Positions 7,711-17,068 are shown, numbered from the stretch's first letter. The stretch is 45,654 nucleotides of DNA from JBCBXA01 sp039816825 (GCA_039816825.1 JBCBXA010000015.1:1-45654); one strand, 5' to 3'. Made by a program: numbers and translations. The notes: generated from the letters alone by a model not told the origin.

Positions 7711-8847
7711 ATGTCCCTGTCATTTCTCATCGTTGGCGCCGTGCTCGCGCTCATCGCCGTTGTGGCGGTGTTGTGGCCGTTTTTACGCACCAGCGAAGAG
7801 GTGCAGATCGGTGCGCGTGAGCGCTCGGCGCTGGCTGCACGTCTCGCCGGTATCGAGGCTGACGAGGCCAATGGTGTCCTGAACTCCTCCGATGCGCAGG
7901 TTGGCCGAGCCGAGATTGCGCGGCGCATGCTGGAGTTGGAGGCGCAGGACCATGGCGGCCTGGAAACGCGCACCAGCCTTGGTGGTTCTCTGGCGCTGGC
8001 TGGTGCAACGGCGCTGTTCGTGGTGGGCGGTGGCGTGGCGCTTTATGCGGTCATCGGTTCTCCCGCCTATCGCGACCAGCCCATTGCCGCGCGCATCGCC
8101 GACGGCCGAGATATCACGGTGCTGGTCTCCCAGGTGGAGGGCCGCCTGCAGAAGAACCCCAATGAAGCTGAAGGCTGGGCCGTGCTGGCGCCGGTTTATC
8201 TCCGCCAAGGCCGCTTTGACTCAGCAGCCCGCGCTTTCGAGAATCTCGCCCGCCTGACGAAAGATGATGAGGTTCAGCGCGCCGGCTTCCTCGCCAATCA
8301 GGCTGAGGCGCTGACCATGGCGGCGGGAGGCAGGGTGGTCCCGGACGCGCGTGACATTGCAAACCGGGCGCTCCAGGCCGACGGCAACAATCCGAAAGCG
8401 AATTTCCTCACCGTCCTCGCCGGAGACCAGTCCGGCGATGCTGCGGACAGTCTATCTGCATGGCGGTCCCTAATAGCCCGCTTTCCCGACGAGAGCGATC
8501 TGATCGCCTTCGCCAATCAACGCATCGCTGCTTTGTCATCTGAAACACCTATGGACGGCGACCAACCTACCGGTCCGACCGCCGAGCAGGTTGAGGGCGC
8601 CGCCTCCATGTCGACCGAGGACCGTAGCGCCATGATCCGGAGTATGGTGGATGGTCTGGCTGCACGGCTGGAGGAGGAACCGGACGATTTGTCCGGCTGG
8701 GAGCGGCTCATCAGATCATATATCGTGCTTCGGGACATTGAGCAGGCACGAACCGCGCTTGCCACCGCCCGTGACACATTCGCCGAAGATGAATCGGCAC
8801 TTCAAACCCTCGCGACGTTCGAAGCAGAACTTGCTGTAACCAACTGA
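7711..8847 (+). CDS. ccmI: Cytochrome c maturation protein CcmI (CycH)
   Basis: CcmI is a membrane-anchored chaperone that presents apocytochrome c to the haem ligation complex. The 378-residue protein opens with a hydrophobic membrane segment (LIVGAVLALIAVVAVLWPFL), has a second segment around residues 95-115, then a periplasmic region with TPR-like helices: the first includes EGWAVLAPVYLRQGRFDSAARAFENL, and a later one lies around residues 300-370. It heads the block ccmI-ccmE-ccmF-ccmH. The ATG at 7711 fits the usual N terminus. There is no strong Shine-Dalgarno at normal spacing. Confidence 0.9.
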   Translation: MSLSFLIVGAVLALIAVVAVLWPFLRTSEEVQIGARERSALAARLAGIEADEANGVLNSSDAQVGRAEIARRMLELEAQDHGGLETRTSLGGSLALAGATALFVVGGGVALYAVIGSPAYRDQPIAARIADGRDITVLVSQVEGRLQKNPNEAEGWAVLAPVYLRQGRFDSAARAFENLARLTKDDEVQRAGFLANQAEALTMAAGGRVVPDARDIANRALQADGNNPKANFLTVLAGDQSGDAADSLSAWRSLIARFPDESDLIAFANQRIAALSSETPMDGDQPTGPTAEQVEGAASMSTEDRSAMIRSMVDGLAARLEEEPDDLSGWERLIRSYIVLRDIEQARTALATARDTFAEDESALQTLATFEAELAVTN

Positions 8848-8859
8848 TCTGACTCATCG

Positions 8860-9363
8860 ATGGCTCAACGCACCGGATTGTCGAAACGCAAGCAGAACCG
8901 CTTGATCTTGATTGCAACGGCGGGTGCAGTGCTGGCCGCCGCCGTGGCCCTGACCGCCTTTGCGCTCAATGATGAGATCGTGTTCTTCAAGACGCCGACA
9001 GACATTGCCACCGAAGGTTTAGAGCCGGGGGTCCGTGTGCGGATCGGCGGCTTGGTGAAGGAGGGAACCGTGGTCCGTGGGACGGAGCAGAACCTGTTCA
9101 CGGTCACTGACCTTGAAGCTGAGATCGCCGTGGTGAGCCCCGTCTCCGTCACCGTGCCCGCCCTGTTCCGGGAAGGACAGGGCGTCGTGCTGGAGGGCGA
9201 ACGGAGCACCGACGGATCGTTTGTCGCGACGCGCATCCTGGCCAAGCATGACGAGAACTACGTCCCGGTGGAAGTGACTGAGGCTCTGAAGGGCAAGGGT
9301 CAGTGGAAAGGTGCCGAGCAGGCGCTGGAGACCCTCGACGAGACGGGGAGTTATGGCGAATGA
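8860..9363 (+). CDS. ccmE: Haem chaperone CcmE
   Basis: CcmE binds haem covalently in the periplasm and hands it to CcmF/H. The 167-residue product starts with a basic stretch (RKQNR) and one membrane anchor, followed by an OB-fold beta domain. The motif KHDENY contains the expected HxxxY pair: the His that bonds to haem and the axial Tyr. It ends overlapping the ccmF start by ATGA (9360-9363). Confidence 0.95.
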   Translation: MAQRTGLSKRKQNRLILIATAGAVLAAAVALTAFALNDEIVFFKTPTDIATEGLEPGVRVRIGGLVKEGTVVRGTEQNLFTVTDLEAEIAVVSPVSVTVPALFREGQGVVLEGERSTDGSFVATRILAKHDENYVPVEVTEALKGKGQWKGAEQALETLDETGSYGE

Positions 9364-11369
9364 CCAATACGCTCTCGCTTGCAGAAACCGGCCATTTCGC
9401 TCTGGTTCTTGCCTTTGCGCTGTCCATCGCCTGCTCGATCATTCCCGTGGTTGGCTGGCGGCGCGGTGATGCGCGGTTGATGCAGTTGGCAAGCCCGGTC
9501 GCTCTGGCTCAGTTCGCCATGGTGGCCATTTCGTTTGCGGCGCTCACCCAGGCCTATCTGGTCAGTGACTTCTCGGTTTTGAACGTCTGGCAGAACTCTC
9601 ACACCGACAAGCCACTGATCTACAAAATCACAGGCGTGTGGGGGAATCACGAAGGCTCCATGCTGCTCTGGATCCTGACACTGGCTATCTTCGCCGCGTC
9701 CGTACCGCTGTTCGGGAAACATCTTCCCCGCGATCTCAAGGCGCTGGTGATCGCGGTTCAGAGCTGGATCCTGCTCGCCTTCACGGCCTTCATTTTGTTC
9801 ACGTCGAACCCGTTTGACCGGCTGCAGCCCGCGCCGCCACAAGGCCGTGACCTTAACCCGCTGCTGCAGGACCTTGGTCTCGCGATCCACCCACCGCTTC
9901 TATACATCGGCTATGTCGGCTTCTCGATGACCTTTGCCTTCGCGGTGGCGGCTCTGCTGATCGGCCGTGTGGATGCCGCCTGGGCGCGCTGGGTGCGGCC
10001 ATGGACGCTTGCCGCCTGGATGTTCCTCACGCTTGGTATCTCCATGGGCAGCTATTGGGCCTATTATGAACTCGGCTGGGGCGGCTGGTGGTTCTGGGAT
10101 CCGGTGGAAAATGCCTCTCTCATGCCGTGGCTCGCCGGCACAGCTCTTCTGCATTCGGCCATCGTAGTGGAGAAGCGTTCAGCCCTGCGCATCTGGACCA
10201 TCCTGCTGGCGATCATGACTTTCTCGCTGTCGCTGCTGGGCACCTTTCTGGTCCGCTCCGGCGTGCTGACCTCGGTTCATACCTTTGCATCTGACCCCGG
10301 GCGCGGGCTGGTGATCCTTGGCATTCTGATCGTCTTTATCGCGGGCAGTTTGGCGCTGTTCGTGTGGCGGGCGGATTCGATCCAGTCCAAAGGCCTGTTC
10401 GCGCCGATCAGCCGCGAAGGCGGGCTGGTGCTCAACAACATCTTCCTGTCCGCCGTCACGGGCACAGTGCTGCTCGGCACGCTCTATCCGCTGCTTTATG
10501 AAAACTTTTCGGGCCAGAAGATCTCTGTCGGCCCGCCTTTCTTCAACCTCACCGCCGTGCCGCTGTTCCTGCCGCTGCTGGTCGCCATGCCGCTTGGTCC
10601 GTTCCTCACGTGGAAGCGCGCGGACGCTTGGGCGGTGTCGACGCGCATGTTTGGGGTTCTGCTGATCTCGGCTGCCATCGCCATGGGCATTTATCTCTGG
10701 CGCGGCGGCTCGCTAGCGCCGCTGGGCATCATGCTGGGCTTCTGGCTGCTGCTGGGTTCGCTGTGGGAGCCGCTTTGGCGCGCCAAAGCGGGCAGGGCAC
10801 CGCTTGCAGAAACGCGGCGCCGCCTCGGCAATCTGCCGCGCGCCATGTGGGGCGGTGCCCTTGGCCATGCGGGTATGGGCATCACCACGATCGGCATCGT
10901 GGCCACCACCGCATGGTCGGTCGAAGTCATCGAAACCATGCGCCCTGGCGACACCATCCAGGTGAAGCACTATGCGCTGACCTATGAGACGGTGGAGCGT
11001 GTGCAGGGGCCCAACTATATCGATGACATCGTGCGCTTCACCGCTACCATGGAGAACGGGCGCAGCTTCCCGCTGGAGCCAGCCAAGCGTTTCTACCCCA
11101 ACCGCAATGAGCCCACGACCGAGGCCGCGATCCACACGCTCGGCTTCAGCCAGGCCTACGTCTCTCTTGGGGATGTCGATGTGTCTGGCGACGGCACCGC
11201 CACCGTCCGCGCTTACTGGCGGCCTTGGACGACGCTCATCTGGTACGGCACCATCGTCATGTTCATCGGCGGCTTTCTGTCCCTGATGGACCGCCGCCTG
11301 CGCATCGGCATACCGAAAGCGCCAAAGCGTAGGTCTGCGCCAGCCACCATGCCGGAGCCAGCGGAATGA
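9360..11369 (+). CDS. ccmF: Haem lyase subunit CcmF
   Basis: CcmF is the large multi-spanning core of the cytochrome c haem lyase. The 669-residue product carries the tryptophan-rich WWD-type signature around GWGGWWFWDPVENASLMPWLAGTALLHS, and conserved histidines such as that in NSHTDKPL and LAIHPPLLYIGYVG. The ATG at 9360 is chosen because it overlaps the ccmE stop; an in-frame start at 9303 would overlap ccmE by about 60 bp. Length is normal for the family. Confidence 0.96.
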   Translation: MTNTLSLAETGHFALVLAFALSIACSIIPVVGWRRGDARLMQLASPVALAQFAMVAISFAALTQAYLVSDFSVLNVWQNSHTDKPLIYKITGVWGNHEGSMLLWILTLAIFAASVPLFGKHLPRDLKALVIAVQSWILLAFTAFILFTSNPFDRLQPAPPQGRDLNPLLQDLGLAIHPPLLYIGYVGFSMTFAFAVAALLIGRVDAAWARWVRPWTLAAWMFLTLGISMGSYWAYYELGWGGWWFWDPVENASLMPWLAGTALLHSAIVVEKRSALRIWTILLAIMTFSLSLLGTFLVRSGVLTSVHTFASDPGRGLVILGILIVFIAGSLALFVWRADSIQSKGLFAPISREGGLVLNNIFLSAVTGTVLLGTLYPLLYENFSGQKISVGPPFFNLTAVPLFLPLLVAMPLGPFLTWKRADAWAVSTRMFGVLLISAAIAMGIYLWRGGSLAPLGIMLGFWLLLGSLWEPLWRAKAGRAPLAETRRRLGNLPRAMWGGALGHAGMGITTIGIVATTAWSVEVIETMRPGDTIQVKHYALTYETVERVQGPNYIDDIVRFTATMENGRSFPLEPAKRFYPNRNEPTTEAAIHTLGFSQAYVSLGDVDVSGDGTATVRAYWRPWTTLIWYGTIVMFIGGFLSLMDRRLRIGIPKAPKRRSAPATMPEPAE

Positions 11370-11824
11370 GAGTGCTCGGGTTCATCGCTATGTTACTCTT
11401 GGCTTTGCCAGCCCTTCAGCCCGCGTGGGCGCTGAACCCAGACGAACGCTTGGCCGATCCCGTTCTGGAACAGCGGGCCCGCGACCTCTCCAAGGAGTTG
11501 CGCTGTCTCGTTTGCCAGAACCAGTCCATCGACGGTTCCGACGCAGAGCTCGCCCGCGACCTCCGGGTCCTCGTCCGCGAGCGGCTCACCGAAGGCGACA
11601 CCAACGCGCAGGTCCTCGACTACGTGGTCGCCCGATACGGCGAATGGGTGCTGCTAAAACCCAGACTGGGCGGCCATACCCTACTGCTCTGGGTTCTTCC
11701 CGGCCTGCTGCTGATAGCCGGCGCCTCCATGGGTCGAAGCCTGTTCCGGTCGAAGGCGGATGAGACGGTTGCGGCGGAACTGTCGGAAGATGAGAAACAA
11801 GCGCTGGATCGGCTGCGAGGCTAG
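11366..11824 (+). CDS. ccmH: Cytochrome c maturation protein CcmH (CcmL-type)
   Basis: This 152-residue periplasmic thioredox protein is anchored in the inner membrane. It has a signal sequence of about 22 residues, the redox motif LRCLVCQNQ (CxxC) that keeps the apocytochrome haem-binding cysteines reduced, and a C-terminal membrane segment around LLLWVLPGLLLIAGAS. The start overlaps the ccmF stop by ATGA. It is the short CcmH type without a TPR extension, consistent with a separate CcmI. Confidence 0.95.
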   Translation: MRVLGFIAMLLLALPALQPAWALNPDERLADPVLEQRARDLSKELRCLVCQNQSIDGSDAELARDLRVLVRERLTEGDTNAQVLDYVVARYGEWVLLKPRLGGHTLLLWVLPGLLLIAGASMGRSLFRSKADETVAAELSEDEKQALDRLRG

Positions 11825-12048
11825 CGGGGCTGCCTCCAAGGTTCGCGGTGCGGATAAAGCGCCAAATAGCCGCAACTACATCGATGGCGACTTTGACGAA
11901 TCGCCGGTTTCAATTGATGTATGTCAGCAGTAAGCAGTATACTTAACGATCAACATGAAGGCGCTATTGTTTTTGTGTTCAGTCATTGGCTGAATTCATA
12001 CGTTACGAAAATAAGTTATAACATGGTGATGCGAAATCTATACATGAT

Positions 12049-12270
12049 CTAGGCTTCAACAAAGCAGCCGACAACCCAGTCGCCCGTTTCATCGTCAATT
12101 AGCAAATAACACCCGTCTCCAAGATCAATAATCTCTCGAGTGCCTATTCCGGATATTTTCATTCCAATCCCCTTACTTGGATCCAGATTTTTACTAGATA
12201 CAATGATCTGCGCTCTGCTGATGAGATCTTCGTCTGGTTCACCGAGCTGAATGTTGATGTAATTCTTCAT
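12049..12270 (-). CDS. Small orphan protein, AT-rich
   Basis: I do not recognise this 73-residue protein. It is acidic, has no signal peptide or membrane segment, and ends with a DDETGDWVVGCFVEA stretch. The start is supported by a good Shine-Dalgarno (AAGGAG, complement 12280-12285) nine bases before the ATG. The gene and its flanks (about 11850-12350) are visibly richer in A and T than the neighbouring ccm and dehydrogenase genes, which suggests transfer. It stands alone between two operons. The 224 bases downstream (11825-12048) hold no other gene that I can see. Confidence 0.6.
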   Translation of the reverse strand: MKNYINIQLGEPDEDLISRAQIIVSSKNLDPSKGIGMKISGIGTREIIDLGDGCYLLIDDETGDWVVGCFVEA

Positions 12271-12398
12271 CTTCGATATCTCCTTGGTTGAAATAGAGGC
12301 CTGCGAAGATATACGTAAGGCTGCGTTTTTAAAACCGCCCCGCGTGTGTCTGATCGCTATCCTCTCAGCGAAGCAAGTCAGGTCGCGAAATTCAACAT

Positions 12399-12414
12399 GG
12401 GCTCAAACCCAACA
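12399..12414 (+). repeat. Dispersed intergenic word, copy 1
   Basis: GGGCTCAAACCCAACA occurs here and again, identical over 16 bases, at 36721-36736. An 11-base inverted copy (GGTTTGAGCCC) is at 37981-37991. All three are in non-coding DNA. It may be part of a decayed dispersed intergenic element. Confidence 0.5.
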
Positions 12415-12420
12415 TTCGCA

Positions 12421-14106
12421 CTACCGATCCCCCTCCCGCCACCGTGGACTCACCCACGGCTCCGCATTGTCCGCTGCCAGCGGTTGCTTCCCCAGAACCA
12501 GATCAGCCGCCTTTTCCCCGACCATAATACTCGGCCCGTTCAAATTGCCGTTGGTGATCCTTGGGAAGATGGAGCTGTCCACCACGCGCAGGCCGTCCAC
12601 GCCGATGACCCGGCATTCGGGGTCCACCACGGCCATGGGGTCGTTGGCGCGGCCCATTTTGCAGGTGCCGCAGGGGTGGTAGGCGCTTTCGGCGTGTTCG
12701 CGGATGAAGCTGTCGATCTCGTCGTCCGTCTGCAGCCGCTCGCCGGGTTGAATTTCATGGCCACGGAAGGGGTCGAAGGGCTTTTGCGCAAAGATCTGCC
12801 GGGTGAGGCGCACGCAATGGCGGAACTCCGGGAAGTCATCCTCATGGGTCATGTAGTTGAAAGTGAGCTTTGGTGCGTCTGCCGGGTCGGCGCTGGTGAG
12901 GGTGACCTCGCCGCGTGACTTGGAGCGCATCGGCCCGACATGGGCTTGGAAACCATGGCCTTCCGCTGGAGCCTGCCCGTCATAGCGCACGGCCATGGGC
13001 AGGAAGTGATACTGAATATCGGGGTAGGGCACGCCCGCCGCTGAGCGCAGGAAGGCCGCGCTCTCAAAATGGTTGGTGCCGCCAAGCCCGCGTTTGAAGA
13101 AGAGCCAGCGCGCACCGATCAGCGCCTTCGAGATCAAATTCCAATAGCGGTAGAGCGTTATGGGCTGAGTGCTCGCCTGCTGGATGTAGACTTCCAGATG
13201 GTCCTGAAGATTCTGGCCCACGCCCGGGCGATCGGCCACAACTTCGATGCCGTGCTCGGCCAGATGTGCGGCGGGGCCGATGCCGGACAGCATGAGCAGC
13301 TTTGGTGAGTTGAAGGCGGACGCTGATACGATCACTTCGCGGTTGGCTTGAATGATCTCGACTTGGCCGCCGCGCTCGACCTCCACGCCGGTGGCGCGGC
13401 CGTCCTGGATAATGAGTTTCCGCGCGAAGCATCTGAGAAGACTCAGATTCTTGTGTTTCTTCATCGCCGGGCGGAGATAGGCGTTGGCGACGGACCAGCG
13501 GCGGCCTTTCCAGGCGGTCATCTCCATGGCGGAGAAGCCTTCCTGCTTCTGGCCATTATAGTCGCCGGTCACTTCAAAGCCCAAGTCGCGGCCAGCTTCC
13601 ACAAAGGTTTTGTAGAGAGGATTGCTGCGGCTGCCGCGGGTGATGTGCAGTGGGCCGTCTTTGCCGCGCCAGTCCGGGTCGCCTTCCCCCACATCGGTGA
13701 AGGGCCCACCCGAGTGCCAGTTTTCCATACGTTTGAAGTACGGCAAGACGTCCGCAAAGGACCAACCGGCTGCGCCCTGTTCGGCCCAATGGTCGTAGTC
13801 CATTGCGTGGCCACGCACATAGACCATGCCGTTGATGGAGGAGGATCCGCCGATCACCTTGCCGCGCGGCTGCACGATGCGCCGATTGTTGAGCTGCGGC
13901 TCGGGTTCCGATTTGTAGCCCCAATCGTAAAGCGGCATGTTCATGGGGTAGGAGAGGGCGGCAGGCATTTGGATCAGCGGCCCGATGTCCGTGCCGCCGT
14001 GCTCCAGCACCAGCACGCTGTATCGACCATCTTCGGCCAGTCGAGCGGCCAGCGCGCCGCCCGCAGAACCTGATCCAATCACCACATAGTCTGCCTGCTG
14101 AGCCAT
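12421..14106 (-). CDS. betA: GMC-family oxidoreductase, choline dehydrogenase-like
   Basis: This 561-residue FAD enzyme has the N-terminal nucleotide-binding motif VIGSGSAGGALAARLAE, the GMC signature region around GKVIGGSSSINGMVYVRGHAMDYDHWAE, and C-terminal HPCGTCKMG and NGNLNGPSIMVGEKAAD segments that include the catalytic His and Asn region. Length and pattern match choline dehydrogenase (choline to betaine aldehyde, membrane-associated), but GMC enzymes are hard to split by eye and betB, betI or betC are absent here, so another alcohol substrate is possible. A purine-rich Shine-Dalgarno (AGAGGAG) precedes the ATG. It is divergent from the carotenoid operon. Confidence 0.85.
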   Translation of the reverse strand: MAQQADYVVIGSGSAGGALAARLAEDGRYSVLVLEHGGTDIGPLIQMPAALSYPMNMPLYDWGYKSEPEPQLNNRRIVQPRGKVIGGSSSINGMVYVRGHAMDYDHWAEQGAAGWSFADVLPYFKRMENWHSGGPFTDVGEGDPDWRGKDGPLHITRGSRSNPLYKTFVEAGRDLGFEVTGDYNGQKQEGFSAMEMTAWKGRRWSVANAYLRPAMKKHKNLSLLRCFARKLIIQDGRATGVEVERGGQVEIIQANREVIVSASAFNSPKLLMLSGIGPAAHLAEHGIEVVADRPGVGQNLQDHLEVYIQQASTQPITLYRYWNLISKALIGARWLFFKRGLGGTNHFESAAFLRSAAGVPYPDIQYHFLPMAVRYDGQAPAEGHGFQAHVGPMRSKSRGEVTLTSADPADAPKLTFNYMTHEDDFPEFRHCVRLTRQIFAQKPFDPFRGHEIQPGERLQTDDEIDSFIREHAESAYHPCGTCKMGRANDPMAVVDPECRVIGVDGLRVVDSSIFPRITNGNLNGPSIMVGEKAADLVLGKQPLAADNAEPWVSPRWREGDR

Positions 14107-14159
14107 CCCTGCTCCTCTTATCCATGCGTTTGGTATGCCGCACTTTGGGGCCGCCGACG

Positions 14160-14188
14160 TTTAGCCATTGTTTAGCCCGGACGGCTAA
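14160..14188. promoter_or_regulatory. Possible operator in the betA-crtY divergent region
   Basis: TTTAGCC is directly repeated at 14160-14166 and 14171-14177, and the second copy faces an inverted GGCTAA at 14183-14188 across five bases, making a TTAGCC-N5-GGCTAA dyad. The 162-bp region separates betA (minus) and crtY (plus). No known regulator consensus is matched. Confidence 0.3.
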
Positions 14189-14268
14189 TGATCGGGCAGT
14201 GATTTCTCATCTGCTCCGCAATCGGGTGCGTCCTGCACCTAGATCGCTGCGCAAGGACTGCTTTTTGA

Positions 14269-15495
14269 ATGTCTGACGAACAGGACAGTGCATATCAGAA
14301 GGAGCTCGAGCCCGCTCACGGGCCGAGAACTGATGCTGACGTTCTGATTGTTGGCGGTTCGTTGGCCAATTGCCTGTCCGCGCTCTGGCTGACTGAGAAC
14401 AGGCCAAACACCCTTATCGGCCTTGTGGATGCAGCGCCTAAACTTCTGGCCGGTCGCCAGTGGCTGTTCTTCGATTGCTCGGTGCCGCGCGCCCAGTACC
14501 GGGGCTTGAGGCCGTACATCTCGAAAAGATGGAATAGCTACCAGCTTTGCGCAGGTGGCGCGGGTCCGATCAGCGGCAGTCTCGCCATGTCCCTCATCGA
14601 TGGGGACAGAATGCGCGCAGCGCTTGAGGCGGCACCGCGCATAGAAGTTCTGGAACGTGGGCATGTAACGGCCGTTGCCAATGATGCGGTGGAACTGGGC
14701 GGCGAGGACCTTGTTTCCGCGCCCCTGGTTCTGGACGGCAGGCCAGTGCGCAATCATCGGTCCATGCTTTTGCAGCAGGCGCATGTCTGCACATTCGAGA
14801 TAAGCTGCGCGACACCCCATGGCGTCGATGTGCCCGTCCTTATGCACTTTGACGCCGACGAGCAGGACCAGCCGTCCTACCTGCAGATTCTTCCGACAAA
14901 CGGCACCAGTTTGATGGTCGATGTCGTGAGACTGTCTGAAGAGCAACAGCCCGACGCAGAAGCCGCCAAGGCAAGCATTCTGCGCTATGGCCTGCGCGCT
15001 GGGATCGCGGTCTCCGATGTGCGCCTCGTGCGCCAGTGGAGCGAACCCTTCTTAACAGGCCTGCAAGCGCAGATGTTTGCCAAGTTTGCCAAGCGCAAGG
15101 CGGTTCCGACAGGTCAGGCGGCGCTGCTCTCTCACCCCACCACTTTGAGCCCGGTCGTTGCAGCCGCCGAACTGGCGGCTGCCATCAGTCAATTGGAAGA
15201 CATATCGACAGAAGCCGCCATGCCGATCGTCGCTGAGATGATGCAGCGCTATCACGGGCAGTACGAGTATTTCTATCAGCTGAATCAGACCATTCTTGAA
15301 CCAGGATCGCCCCAGTTCGCTATGGAGCTGTATGAGCATTTGCATGGGTTGCCAGAATCTCTCATCGAGCGTTTTTATCGCGGCGATTGCCGGTCGCGCG
15401 ACCGCCTTCGGATCTCTATGGTCCGAACAGGCCATTCCCTCGTAAAGGCGGGCATAGCTTTCAGTAAATTGGGTGCCGTCAAACGGACGCCCTAA
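14269..15495 (+). CDS. crtY: Divergent CrtY-type lycopene beta-cyclase
   Basis: The 408-residue protein aligns in outline with bacterial CrtY, which closes the ends of lycopene to beta-carotene. It has the N-terminal VLIVGGSLANCLSALWL motif (usually GGGLAN), a central FEI..ATPHGVDVPVLMHFDA block, and the C-terminal LNQTILEPG and PESLIERFYRG segments with residues 365-370 LIERFY well kept. However, the place where CrtY proteins usually have an acidic (I/V)ED(T/S) motif reads MVDVV (residues 216-220), and the usual W-S-F-H segment reads WLFFD. So it is a CrtY family member with altered key positions, possibly with changed activity. It leads the operon crtY-crtI-crtB-fni-PAP2; AAGGAC lies upstream of the ATG. 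Confidence 0.8.
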   Translation: MSDEQDSAYQKELEPAHGPRTDADVLIVGGSLANCLSALWLTENRPNTLIGLVDAAPKLLAGRQWLFFDCSVPRAQYRGLRPYISKRWNSYQLCAGGAGPISGSLAMSLIDGDRMRAALEAAPRIEVLERGHVTAVANDAVELGGEDLVSAPLVLDGRPVRNHRSMLLQQAHVCTFEISCATPHGVDVPVLMHFDADEQDQPSYLQILPTNGTSLMVDVVRLSEEQQPDAEAAKASILRYGLRAGIAVSDVRLVRQWSEPFLTGLQAQMFAKFAKRKAVPTGQAALLSHPTTLSPVVAAAELAAAISQLEDISTEAAMPIVAEMMQRYHGQYEYFYQLNQTILEPGSPQFAMELYEHLHGLPESLIERFYRGDCRSRDRLRISMVRTGHSLVKAGIAFSKLGAVKRTP

Positions 15496-15506
15496 AGGAC
15501 GTCTCG

Positions 15507-17051
15507 ATGAACGCGGAAAACCCACACCAGTTCGATCCCAACGCCAAGTCGGCCATTGTCATCGGAGCCGGCTTTGGCGGGCTAGCACTCGCCATTCGCC
15601 TGCAGAGCGCGGGCATCCAAACAACGGTTCTGGAACGTCGGGACAAGCCCGGTGGCCGCGCTTATGTTTACGAGGACAAAGGCTTCGTGTTTGACGGCGG
15701 CCCCACCGTCATCACCGACCCCGATTGTCTGAAGGAACTGTGGGAACTGTCGGGCCGTGACATTGCCGACTATATCGACCTTCTGCCCATCGACCCGTTC
15801 TACCAACTGTGCTGGGAAGATGGGTACCGCTTCAACTACACAGGCGATCAGGATCGCCTGGAGGCGCAGATCGAAGCGAAGTCGCCGGGCGACGTGAAGG
15901 GCTACCGCAAGTTCCTTGCCTACTCGCGCGAGCTCTATCGTGTCGGATATCATCCATTGTGCACCAAGCCGTTCCTCAACTTCTGGTCCATGGTGCAGAT
16001 CATGCCGACGCTGGCACGGCTTCAGGCGCAGCGCAGCGTGCATGGCAAGGTCGCGAGCTATATCAAGGACGAGCAGTTGCGGCAGGTGTTTTCATTCCAC
16101 CCGTTGCTTGTCGGCGGCAATCCGTTCGACACGTCTGCGATTTATGCATTGATCCACGCGCTGGAGCGTGACGGTGGCGTTTGGTTCGCCAAAGGCGGAA
16201 CAGGTGCGCTCATAAAAGCTATGGCGAAGCTGGTCGAAGATCTGGGTGGCGAGGTGCGCTGCAACCAGAATGTCGAGCAGATCACCATGGAAGAGGGACG
16301 CGCGACTGGCGTCATCGTCAATGGAGAGCGCATGCATTCGGATATGATCGCTTCCAACGCCGACATCATGCACACCTATGAGAAGATGCTCAGCGGCCAC
16401 CCGCGCGGGGCTCAAAAGACCAAGAGCCTCAAAAAGAAGAGCTACTCCATGGGCCTCTTCGTGATCTATTTTGGTCTCAACCAGCCGCCGCCGGAAGATC
16501 TCGAACACCACGTCATCTGCTTTGGCCCACGTTATAAGGAACTCATCCACGAGATCTTCAACGATGATGGGCTCGCAGAGGACTTCTCGCTCTATCTACA
16601 TTGCCCGTCGGTGACCGACCCCGACCTCGCGCCCGAGGGGTGCAGCTCGTACTATGTGCTCTCGCCGGTACCGCATCTGGGTACGGCCGACATAGACTGG
16701 GATGAGGTCGGTCCGAAATATCGCGACCGTATCCTTGACTATCTCGATGAGAAATACGTGCCAGGTCTGAAGGAGAATTTGGCAACGGTTCGTTACATCT
16801 CGCCATATGAATTCCGCGACGATCTGAACGCACACCTTGGTTCAGCCTTCTCTGTTGAACCCATCCTGATGCAGAGTGCATATTTCCGCCCTCACAACCG
16901 GGATGATGTCATTCCTAATCTCTACCTCGTTGGCGCGGGCACGCACCCTGGCGCTGGCATTCCGGGGGTGGTTGGCTCTGCCAAGGCAACGGCCAGCGTT
17001 GTTCTGCAGGACTTTGATATTGCCGCGCCTGCGGTTAAATTGACGGTCTGA
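15507..17051 (+). CDS. crtI: Phytoene desaturase CrtI
   Basis: CrtI is a membrane-associated FAD enzyme that desaturates phytoene to lycopene or neurosporene. The 514-residue protein has the FAD motif VIGAGFGGLALAIRLQSAG at residues 18-36, the early GGRAYVYEDKGFVFDGGPTVITDP block, and the C-terminal signature NLYLVGAGTHPGAGIPGVVGSAKATA. Length is typical. It starts 11 bp after crtY. The number of desaturation steps cannot be told from sequence alone. Confidence 0.95.
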   Translation: MNAENPHQFDPNAKSAIVIGAGFGGLALAIRLQSAGIQTTVLERRDKPGGRAYVYEDKGFVFDGGPTVITDPDCLKELWELSGRDIADYIDLLPIDPFYQLCWEDGYRFNYTGDQDRLEAQIEAKSPGDVKGYRKFLAYSRELYRVGYHPLCTKPFLNFWSMVQIMPTLARLQAQRSVHGKVASYIKDEQLRQVFSFHPLLVGGNPFDTSAIYALIHALERDGGVWFAKGGTGALIKAMAKLVEDLGGEVRCNQNVEQITMEEGRATGVIVNGERMHSDMIASNADIMHTYEKMLSGHPRGAQKTKSLKKKSYSMGLFVIYFGLNQPPPEDLEHHVICFGPRYKELIHEIFNDDGLAEDFSLYLHCPSVTDPDLAPEGCSSYYVLSPVPHLGTADIDWDEVGPKYRDRILDYLDEKYVPGLKENLATVRYISPYEFRDDLNAHLGSAFSVEPILMQSAYFRPHNRDDVIPNLYLVGAGTHPGAGIPGVVGSAKATASVVLQDFDIAAPAVKLTV

Positions 17052-17068
17052 GTGATTTTGAGGGCCTC

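Noticed and set aside
12284..14073. Long plus-strand frames opposite betA
   Set aside because: They are antisense to a clear GMC oxidoreductase with all its motifs and have no recognisable features.
14270..14287. PpsR/CrtJ-type TGT-N12-ACA site at the crtY start
   Set aside because: It lies within the coding start, the inner bases are not palindromic, and no photosynthesis genes are present.
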